Shown here in pieces: positions 1-6,254 of a stretch of 15,796 nucleotides of DNA. The DNA comes from Prevotella sp. UBA3294. Its GTDB lineage: Bacteria > Bacteroidota > Bacteroidia > Bacteroidales > Bacteroidaceae. The translations under genes and the position numbers were made by a program. The first letter of the stretch is position 1; each line of letters starts with the position of its first letter. The stretch spans positions 1-15,796 of the forward strand of contig DETG01000104.1 in assembly GCA_002361535.1 (NCBI GenBank), in the 5' to 3' direction. A model generated the notes under the pieces. The model did not search any database. It was not told the DNA's origin and was given only the letters and a program-made list of their open reading frames with translations.

Positions 1-36
1 ACGTTCGAAAACGTCTTTCTTATAAGATAAGATCGC

Positions 37-68
37 CCATCGTCCTAAAAGGACTTCTATGACGATGG
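37..68 (-). promoter_or_regulatory. Leader with two competing hairpins
   Basis: CCATCGTC (37-44) and GACGATGG (61-68) are perfect inverted copies. A second stem, GTCC (42-45) with GGAC (51-54), reuses three bases of the first, so the two helices exclude each other. Both lie at the very start of the transcript expected from the promoter at 71-101. The predicted start near 65 would trim the outer stem to about 5 bp. A 6-codon reading frame (minus strand, ATG at 38-40) follows. The structures are seen directly; any attenuator or riboswitch-like role is inference. Confidence 0.3.
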
Positions 69-70
69 TG

Positions 71-101
71 CAAATATAATGAATATTCTTGTGATTTCCA
101 A
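71..101 (-). promoter_or_regulatory. Leftward promoter for a gene beyond the left edge
   Basis: Read on the minus strand, a TTG (-33, 99-101) is followed after exactly 20 bp by TATATTTG (-7, 71-78), which fits the Bacteroidota TTG-N20-TAnnTTTG promoter. Transcription would start near position 65 and run out of the window to the left. The gene served is not visible. Confidence 0.6.
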
Positions 102-423
102 GAAAACAGGAAGAAAAGTCATATAAAAAGTATCCTTATGGTGGGTTAGATTATCTGTTTGCGCACCCAAAAAATTTTGTCTTATTTTTCTAGTTGCCTT
201 CAGCGATTATCGTCACGACTCGGCCAAATTGATACAAGCATCTCTGGCACTCGCTGCTCCGGTAATTCGTAGAGAAGAAAACTAACACGGATTGCTCTGA
301 TCAAACGGATATAATCCTGAAATCCTTAGCATAAAAATGTAAGATTTCGGATAAGATTTTGTTGGATTTATTCTACCCCATAAAAATAGTCAATAATATA
401 GCAGTTGCCCCCAAAGGGTAACT
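102..423. other. Gene-free stretch, no recognised content
   Basis: I see no credible coding frame, RNA gene or insertion sequence here. There are A+T-rich runs and a short direct similarity (TAAGATTTCGG / TAAGATTTTGT) around 341-362. It separates the divergent promoters of the off-window left gene and mfd. Confidence 0.4.
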
Positions 424-475
424 AACTCCCCTCCTCTACGATGGGAGGGGAGTTCAAGAGCCTTCCCTGGGAAGG
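424..475. repeat. Two adjacent strong G+C-rich hairpins
   Basis: AACTCCCCTCC (424-434) and GGAGGGGAGTT (444-454) form a perfect 11-bp stem with a 9-nt loop. Directly after it, CCTTCC (461-466) pairs with GGAAGG (470-475) around a 3-nt loop. No U-run follows, so neither is a classical terminator. The composition is much more G+C-rich than the surrounding spacer, which suggests an inserted repeat element rather than ordinary spacer. Confidence 0.6.
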
Positions 476-549
476 TTGGATGATCCTACTTGGAAGAGGT
501 TGGAGGGCCCCGCTTGGAAGGAGATTTGCTTCTTAAAGGAGATTTGCTT
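467..549. repeat. Degenerate short direct repeats upstream of mfd
   Basis: A CT(G/T)GGAAG-containing unit recurs at about 467, 489 and 513 with 22-24 bp spacing. AAGGAGATTTGCTT is present twice, exactly, at 518-531 and 536-549 (period 18 bp). A 62-codon frame crosses the region, but it has no promoter or RBS and its peptide is only an echo of the 18-bp repeat, so I do not call a gene. Confidence 0.5.
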
Positions 550-634
550 ATTATAGGTCAACATATAGATTACTGCTTATCAATAATCATTGTGGTTCTC
601 GTAGCTCCATCGGTTGAAAAAACTCATGATTCTA

Positions 635-666
635 TTTGGCTTTTCGATCACTTATCCGTACCTTTG
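635..666 (+). promoter_or_regulatory. mfd promoter
   Basis: TTTG (635-638), a 20-bp spacer and TACCTTTG (659-666) match the Bacteroidota -33/-7 consensus. The expected start is about 5-8 nt after 666, placing the mRNA 5' end at roughly 671-674, only a few nucleotides before the mfd ATG at 679. Confidence 0.75.
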
Positions 667-678
667 CAAAACAATTAG

Positions 679-3600
679 ATGGAGATACAAGAATTATTAG
701 AACTCTATGCCCGTTCGGCACAGTCGGCGGCATTGATGAAAACACTGGAAGATGTTTCTGTTAAGAACGTTTTCCTGCAGGGGCTCGTGGCCTCTTCCGC
801 ACCCATGTTCTTCGCCTCTTTAGTTAAAAGAAACACTTCAGACTTGTTCTCTGTGGCATTGTATGTGATGCAGGATGCCGAAGAGGCGGGTTATTTCTAT
901 CATGACTTGGTGCAGCTGTTGGGGACTGAAGATGTATTGTTCTTCCCGTCATCCTATCGTCGGCAGGTGAAATACGGACAGCGGGATGCTGCCAACGAGA
1001 TCCTTCGTACCGAGGTGTTAAGCAGGTTATCTTCGTTGGAATCCTCATCGGGTTCAAATCGTTATAACGATATAACGTTATCATGTGATAACGAAAATAA
1101 TGCGGTTCAGATTGTGACCTATCCCGAAGCTCTTGCTGAACTCGTCGTTTCAAAGAAGAAACTTGATGAACGGTCTGTGCGGCTTCGTGTAGGCGAGACA
1201 CATGATGTCCCTGCCTTGGAACGAAGGTTGCGGGAATTAGGGTTCACCGAGGTGGATTATGTGTATGAGCCAGGCCAGTTCGCAGCCCGTGGTAGTATTG
1301 TGGATGTGTTCTCCTATAGTTCGGAATACCCCTTCCGTTTCGACTTCTTCGGTGATGAGATCGACTCCATCCGCACATTTGAGGTACAGAGTCAGTTATC
1401 CCGTGACAAACGGGAGACGGTGGAGATCGTTCCCGAACTGAACACGTTAGGCAGTGAGAAGATCTCGTTCATGAAGTTCCTCCCTGCCGATACCCTGTTC
1501 GTGACGAAGAACTTCCTCTTTGTGAGGGATGTGATCGAACAGACCTATCGTGCCGGTTTCTCCTCACAGGCTCTCACCGACCGGCTCTCGGGGGCTACCG
1601 AGATGGAACAGCATGCCATCATGAAGGAGATGCAGGCGGAGAGCATGCTTCTGACAGGCAGTCAGTTCACAGAAGATGCAGCTGATTTCCGGCGACTGGA
1701 GTTCGGCAGTCGTACCACGGGTGTCCACCAGGCAACAATACCTTTCGATATGGCTCCGCAGCCCTTGTTCCATAAGAACTTCGAACTGTTGGTGCCAACG
1801 CTCGAGGACTATCTGCAGCGGGGTTACCAGCTCTATATCTTAGCTGACAGTGCCAAGCAGCAACAACGTTTGCGCGATATCTTCGACAGTATGTCAGGAC
1901 AGAAGGTGACGTTTACCTCTGTTGACAAAACCCTTCACGAGGGATTCATTGACCATACCCTGCGGCTCTGTCTTTTTACCGATCATCAGATCTTTGACCG
2001 TTTCCATAAATACAGCCTCCGCAGTGATACAGCGCGCACCGGAAAGGTGGCACTGACGTTGAAGGAACTGCAGGAGATGGAGCCGGGCGACTATATCGTA
2101 CATGTGGATTTCGGTATCGGTCGTTTTGCCGGACTGGTGCGTGTCCCCACGGGAAACAGTTACCAGGAGGTGATCCGCATCATTTATGCCAACAACGACA
2201 AGGTGGATGTGAGCATCCATTCCCTGTACAAGATCTCCAAATATAAACGGCGTGACAGTGAGGCACAACCCCGATTGTCAACATTGGGAACAGGTGCGTG
2301 GAACAGGATGAAGGAGCGCACGAAGACGAAGATTAAGGACATCGCCCGCGACCTCATCAAGCTCTATGCTGCCCGTCGCCACCAGAAAGGATTCGCTTTC
2401 AGTGCCGACTCCTTTATGCAGCACGAACTGGAGGCGAGCTTCCTCTATGAAGACACTCCCGACCAACTGAAGGCCACCAACGATGTGAAAGCCGATATGG
2501 AGAGCGGCCGTCCCATGGATCGTCTGGTATGTGGTGACGTGGGGTTCGGTAAGACCGAGGTGGCTATCCGTGCCGCCTTTAAGGCCGCCTGTGATTCCAA
2601 ACAGGTGGCGGTGATGGTGCCCACCACTGTCTTGGCCTATCAGCATTACCAGACTTTCACCAGTCGTCTGCAGGGCATGCCCGTAAGGGTGGAGTATCTC
2701 TCCCGAGCACGTAGTGCGAAGAAGGTGAAGGAGATCTTGGCCGACTTGGAGGCAGGGAAAATCGATATCATCATCGGAACCCATAAACTCATTGGAAAGA
2801 CGGTGAAGTTCAAAGACCTGGGGCTCCTGATCATCGATGAGGAACAGAAGTTCGGTGTCTCCACGAAGGAGAAACTGCGCCAGCTGAAGACCAATGTGGA
2901 TACGCTCACCATGAGTGCTACCCCCATTCCGCGAACACTGCAGTTCTCGTTGATGGGTGCCCGTGACATGAGTATCATCCAGACACCCCCGCCCAACCGT
3001 TATCCCATCCATACCGAGGTGCACACCTTCGACAGTCAGATCATTGCTGAGGCGATTGAGTTCGAGATGAGCCGTAACGGACAGGTGTTCTTCGTCAACG
3101 ACAGGATCAGTAACCTGCCGGAACTGTCGCTGCTCATTCAGAAGTATGTGCCGGATGCCCGAGTGGCCATCGGACATGGACAGATGAAACCCGAGGAACT
3201 GGAGAAAATCATTATGGGGTTCATCAACCACGACTACGATGTGCTGCTCTCCACGACGATCGTTGAGAACGGCATCGATATCTCGAATGCCAATACAATC
3301 ATCATCAACGATGCACACCACTTCGGACTGAGCGACCTCCATCAGATGCGTGGCAGGGTGGGGCGCAGTAACAAGAAAGCTTTCTGCTACCTGCTGGCAC
3401 CGCCTGCCGTGAATCTCACCACCGAGGCCCGCAAACGTTTGGAGGCTCTGGAAACCTTCTCAGATCTCGGCAGTGGCTTTAACCTCTCCATGCAGGATCT
3501 TGACATCCGGGGGGCTGGAAACCTTTTAGGTGCTGAGCAGAGTGGGTTCATGGAGGATTTGGGTTATGAGACTTACCAGAAGATTCTCTCGCAGGCGGTA

Positions 3601-4158
3601 ACGGAACTGAAGAACGAGGAGTTCGCAGAGCTGTATGAGGAGGGAGACAGTCAAAGAAAGAAAGCCAACTCCGACTACCAACAGCTCATCGACAGTACGG
3701 TGTTTGTAGATGACTGTACCATCGAGAGCGACTTGGAGATGTTCCTGCCCGACAGTTACGTACCATCGAGCAGTGAACGCATGCTCCTCTACCGCGAACT
3801 GGATGCCATTAAAAACGATGATGACCTGGAACGTTATAAGACAAACTTACGTGACCGGTTCGGCGAGATTCCCCATGAGGGTATCGAACTGATGATGGTG
3901 GTGCCGTTGCGTCGTCTGGGCAAACTGTTAGGATGTGAGAAGATCTCCCTCAAACAAGGACAGATGATCCTGTACTTCGTGTCGAACCCCATGAGCGCCT
4001 ATTACCAAAGTACTGCCTTCGACAAGGTGCTGAACTATGTGACGCGGGATCCTCGCCGCTGCACCTTCCGCGAAGTGAAGGGTAAACGCTCCATGGTGAT
4101 CAAGAAGGTGCCTACCGTGGAGGAGGCAGTAGGCGTGCTGAAAGGAATTGAGAGGTGA
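679..4158 (+). CDS. mfd: Transcription-repair coupling factor Mfd
   Basis: ATP-dependent DNA translocase that recognises RNA polymerase stalled at a lesion, pushes it off and recruits UvrA for nucleotide excision repair. The 1159 residues match the usual full length. A UvrB-like N-terminal half is followed by the CarD-like RNA-polymerase-interaction domain (about 460-530, 'EPGDYIVHVDFGIGRF'). Helicase motifs come next: Walker A GDVGFGKT (619-626), DEEQ box (720-723), SATPIPRT (746-753) and QMRGRVGR (889-896). The TRG translocation motif is near 943-955 (IRGAGNLLGAEQS), and a C-terminal UvrA-mimicking domain closes the protein. The ATG at 679 directly follows an in-frame TAG and gives the family-typical N-terminus, so the start is secure even though the predicted leader is almost absent. 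The TGA stop lies inside the first copies of a 7-bp repeat array. The gene is monocistronic and convergent with trpB. Confidence 0.98.
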   Translation: MEIQELLELYARSAQSAALMKTLEDVSVKNVFLQGLVASSAPMFFASLVKRNTSDLFSVALYVMQDAEEAGYFYHDLVQLLGTEDVLFFPSSYRRQVKYGQRDAANEILRTEVLSRLSSLESSSGSNRYNDITLSCDNENNAVQIVTYPEALAELVVSKKKLDERSVRLRVGETHDVPALERRLRELGFTEVDYVYEPGQFAARGSIVDVFSYSSEYPFRFDFFGDEIDSIRTFEVQSQLSRDKRETVEIVPELNTLGSEKISFMKFLPADTLFVTKNFLFVRDVIEQTYRAGFSSQALTDRLSGATEMEQHAIMKEMQAESMLLTGSQFTEDAADFRRLEFGSRTTGVHQATIPFDMAPQPLFHKNFELLVPTLEDYLQRGYQLYILADSAKQQQRLRDIFDSMSGQKVTFTSVDKTLHEGFIDHTLRLCLFTDHQIFDRFHKYSLRSDTARTGKVALTLKELQEMEPGDYIVHVDFGIGRFAGLVRVPTGNSYQEVIRIIYANNDKVDVSIHSLYKISKYKRRDSEAQPRLSTLGTGAWNRMKERTKTKIKDIARDLIKLYAARRHQKGFAFSADSFMQHELEASFLYEDTPDQLKATNDVKADMESGRPMDRLVCGDVGFGKTEVAIRAAFKAACDSKQVAVMVPTTVLAYQHYQTFTSRLQGMPVRVEYLSRARSAKKVKEILADLEAGKIDIIIGTHKLIGKTVKFKDLGLLIIDEEQKFGVSTKEKLRQLKTNVDTLTMSATPIPRTLQFSLMGARDMSIIQTPPPNRYPIHTEVHTFDSQIIAEAIEFEMSRNGQVFFVNDRISNLPELSLLIQKYVPDARVAIGHGQMKPEELEKIIMGFINHDYDVLLSTTIVENGIDISNANTIIINDAHHFGLSDLHQMRGRVGRSNKKAFCYLLAPPAVNLTTEARKRLEALETFSDLGSGFNLSMQDLDIRGAGNLLGAEQSGFMEDLGYETYQKILSQAVTELKNEEFAELYEEGDSQRKKANSDYQQLIDSTVFVDDCTIESDLEMFLPDSYVPSSSERMLLYRELDAIKNDDDLERYKTNLRDRFGEIPHEGIELMMVVPLRRLGKLLGCEKISLKQGQMILYFVSNPMSAYYQSTAFDKVLNYVTRDPRRCTFREVKGKRSMVIKKVPTVEEAVGVLKGIER

Positions 4159-4325
4159 AAAATTAGAGGTGAGAACTGAGAGGTGAGAACTGAGAGGTGA
4201 AAACTGAGAACTGAGAGGTGAGAACTGAGAGGTATGATTACTATCAGGAACAAGCATTAAGGCCAATTCTTGAAGGTAATCATACCTCTCAGTTCTCACT
4301 TCTCACTTCTCACCTCTCAGTTCTT
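4150..4325. repeat. Heptad-flanked palindrome between mfd and trpB
   Basis: The left arm is twelve 7-bp units (4150-4233; GAGAGGT / GAGAACT and variants). Then comes the core ATGATTAC (4234-4241), a 34-nt loop (4242-4275), the complementary GTAATCAT (4276-4283), and six inverted 7-bp units (4284-4325). The innermost 22 bp of each arm (4220-4241 and 4276-4297) are perfectly complementary; further out the match is imperfect. A CAAG/CTTG stem sits within the loop. The mfd stop (4156-4158) and the trpB stop (4324-4326) both lie on the outer heptads. In either mRNA this would fold into a very long 3' hairpin. A role as bidirectional terminator or 3'-end stabiliser is inference. Confidence 0.85.
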
Positions 4326-5688
4326 ATTGTTGTTGATCCAGCTCTGCCAGATTCTGTGCGATCATCTCATCCGTCACCGTATAGTTCTGAAGGTCACCCT
4401 TGATATACAGTTCGTAGGATGGCATGTCGATCAGACCATGACCAGAGAGGTTGAAAAGAATCACCTTCTCCTCACCGCTCTCCTTGCACTTGTTGGCCTC
4501 ACGGATGGTGGCGGCGATGGCATGACAACTCTCCGGTGCGGGGATGATACCTTCTGTACGGGCAAAGAGCATACCGGCCTCGAAAGTCTCGATCTGTGGG
4601 ATATCCACACCGTGCATCATTCCGTCTTTGATCAGTTGTGAGATGATCATGCCGGCACCATGGTAACGCAGGCCACCGGCATGGATGTTCGATGGCTTGA
4701 AGTTGTGTCCGAGGGTGTACATCGGGAGCAGCGGTGTATATCCGGCCTCGTCGCCGAAGTCATAACGGAACTGTCCGCGGGTGAGCTTCGGACAACTGTC
4801 TGGTTCTGCTGCGATGAACTCGGTGTTCTTTCCGTCTTTGAGGTTATGGCGCATAAACGGGAAGGAGATACCGCCGAAGTTACTGCCTCCACCGAAACAG
4901 CCGATCACGATGTCGGGATACTCCCCAGCCATGGCCATCTGCTTCTCTGCCTCCAAGCCGATAATCGTCTGGTGCAGTCCTACATGGTTCAGCACCGAAC
5001 CTAAGGTGTATTTACAGTTCGGGGTGGTGGTGGCTAACTCCACAGCCTCGGAGATAGCTGTACCGAGAGATCCCGAGTGCAGCGGGTCGCGTGTCAGGAT
5101 ATCCTTTCCGGCACGTGTTGACATCGAGGGCGATCCCTCCACAACGGCTCCGAAGGTGCGCATGATACTGCTGCGGTAGGGCTTCTGCTGCATGGTGATC
5201 TTCACCTGATACACAGCACAGTCAAGACCGTAGATCTTGGCAGCATACGACAGGGCAGCGCCCCACTGTCCGGCACCGGTCTCAGTGGTCACATTCGTCG
5301 TGCCTTCCTGCTTGGCATAGTAACATTGTGGCAGGGCGGAGTTGATCTTATGGGATCCCAACGGGTTGGTGCTCTCGTTCTTGAAATAGATATGGGCGGG
5401 GGTTCCTAAGGCCTCTTCCAAAGCGTATGCCCTCACCAGAGGTGTACTGCGGTAGTATTTGTATTTCTCCAGCACATCCTCGGGAATGTCTATCCATGCA
5501 TGCTCCGTGTCTAACTCTTGTACACAGCACTCACGGGGGAAGATATGTGCTAAGTCGTCCACACCCAATGGCTGCTTCGTTACCGGATGGATGGGAGGCA
5601 TGGGCTTGTTCACCATGTCGGCCTGGATGTTGTACCACTGGGTAGGAATCTCGTTCTCCTGTAAAATGAATTTCTTTTGTCTGCTCAT
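4324..5688 (-). CDS. trpB: Tryptophan synthase beta chain, TrpB2 type
   Basis: PLP enzyme that condenses indole with serine (or, for some TrpB2 enzymes, O-phosphoserine) to give tryptophan. At 454 residues it has the extra N-terminal segment that separates TrpB2 from the roughly 400-residue TrpB1. The PLP-binding lysine is K114 in GSHKINSA. The catalytic glutamate is E136 in TETGAGQWG, and the phosphate-binding loop is GGGSN (266-270). There is no trpA or other trp gene nearby. This fits the known stand-alone habit of TrpB2, which is thought to salvage free indole or work without a tight TrpA complex. It has its own promoter (5724-5754), and its stop codon sits on the outermost heptad of the palindrome shared with mfd. 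Family assignment is secure; the physiological substrate is not. Confidence 0.95.
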   Translation of the reverse strand: MSRQKKFILQENEIPTQWYNIQADMVNKPMPPIHPVTKQPLGVDDLAHIFPRECCVQELDTEHAWIDIPEDVLEKYKYYRSTPLVRAYALEEALGTPAHIYFKNESTNPLGSHKINSALPQCYYAKQEGTTNVTTETGAGQWGAALSYAAKIYGLDCAVYQVKITMQQKPYRSSIMRTFGAVVEGSPSMSTRAGKDILTRDPLHSGSLGTAISEAVELATTTPNCKYTLGSVLNHVGLHQTIIGLEAEKQMAMAGEYPDIVIGCFGGGSNFGGISFPFMRHNLKDGKNTEFIAAEPDSCPKLTRGQFRYDFGDEAGYTPLLPMYTLGHNFKPSNIHAGGLRYHGAGMIISQLIKDGMMHGVDIPQIETFEAGMLFARTEGIIPAPESCHAIAATIREANKCKESGEEKVILFNLSGHGLIDMPSYELYIKGDLQNYTVTDEMIAQNLAELDQQQ

Positions 5689-5723
5689 GATTGTTCTTTT
5701 AAAGGGTTACATTCATTGCGCCG

Positions 5724-5754
5724 CGAAATTACTGCTTTTTGTGCAATTATGCAA
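5724..5754 (-). promoter_or_regulatory. trpB promoter
   Basis: On the minus strand, TTG (5752-5754), a 20-bp spacer and TAATTTCG (5724-5731, one mismatch from TAnnTTTG). The start would be near 5718, giving a leader of about 30 nt ending in the A-rich AAAAGAACAATC before the ATG. The spacer contains TGCACAAA, the same half-site that recurs in the array at 5945-6098. Confidence 0.6.
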
Positions 5755-5944
5755 GAAAACGCGACTTATTTTGAAACAATTGCATTAAATCCCCCCTATT
5801 TTTCTCCCAATCTTGATTCTATGGATCTTTATTGTACTTTTTTATCAATTGGCAGCGAGATGGCTGATCTTGGTGGTTTTCGTCCCTTGGAAACAGAGGC
5901 AGATGTAGAATGAGGAGAGGGCTACGGACGGCTTCTTAGAGGTG
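5755..5944. other. Gene-free stretch upstream of trpB
   Basis: Nothing convincing is visible. The only short frame of note (ATG at 5821, 30 codons, plus strand) has no promoter or RBS and resembles nothing I know. Confidence 0.4.
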
Positions 5945-6098
5945 TGCAAATGTGATGTGTGAAATCTGCACAACTTGTGCACAATCCGAACAACGAAACT
6001 GCACAACTTGTGCAAAGGGCATGCACAACTTGTGCAAGGGGTCTGCACACTTTGTGCAAAGGCTCTGCACTCTTTGTGCAACGGTCTTGCACAAATAA
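5945..6098. repeat. 11-bp periodic TGCA array of dyad sites
   Basis: TGCA occurs at 5945, 5967, 5978, 6000, 6011, 6022, 6033, 6044, 6055, 6066, 6077 and 6088, all on one 11-bp register; only 5956 and 5989 are degenerate. Alternate units combine into a 22-bp repeat whose core TGCACAACTTGTGCA is a near-perfect dyad (5967-5981, 6000-6014, 6022-6036; variants at 6044-6058 and 6066-6080). A period of 11 or 22 bp is not a multiple of three and there is no start signal, so I read it as non-coding. Sites on one helical face suggest cooperative protein binding, but the binding protein is unknown. Confidence 0.8.
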
Positions 6099-6144
6099 AG
6101 TTGAAAAGATGTAGAGTTGAAAAGATAAACTTCCTCTATTTTGG

Positions 6145-6224
6145 GAAGCAAGAGAAAAGAGACAAGAAGCAAGAGAGAAGTACTATCCAATGCCTATATG
6201 ATAGTGCTGTTCTCTTGCTTCTTG
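6145..6224 (-). terminator. Heptad-flanked palindrome, likely terminator of the repeat-protein gene
   Basis: Plus-strand 7-bp units GAAGCAA, GAGAAAA, GAGACAA, GAAGCAA, GAGAGAA run from 6145 to 6179. CAAGAAGCAAGAGA (6163-6176) is perfectly complementary to TCTCTTGCTTCTTG (6211-6224), and an inner stem ACTATC/GATAGT (6182-6187, 6200-6205) leaves a 12-nt loop. It begins 30 bp past the stop of the leftward gene at 6255. On that strand the hairpin is followed by a U-rich run (TCTCTTTTCTCTT). The architecture parallels the elements at 4150 and 11331, with a different heptad and core. Confidence 0.6.
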
Positions 6225-6254
6225 ACGTAGGCGAACCTAAGACATGAAGACCAC

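Noticed and set aside
490..678. 62-codon frame just upstream of mfd
   Set aside because: No promoter or RBS; the peptide reflects the 18-bp direct repeat, and the mfd promoter lies inside it.
2278..3342. 354-codon open frame on the minus strand
   Set aside because: It is wholly antisense to the conserved helicase domain of mfd, with His/Gly-rich shadow composition and no promoter; it is produced by mfd codon bias.
5821..5913. 30-codon plus-strand frame upstream of trpB
   Set aside because: No promoter or RBS and no recognisable sequence.
5945..6098. Chromosomal replication origin or plasmid iterons
   Set aside because: No DnaA-box consensus (TTATCCACA), no dnaA/rep/par gene in the window and no A+T-rich unwinding region in the usual layout; regulatory array preferred but unproved.
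5845..6247. Cysteine-rich frames on both strands across the TGCA array
   Set aside because: The 11/22-bp period is not a codon multiple and makes every frame look like an 11-residue peptide repeat; there are no start signals, so it is not coding.
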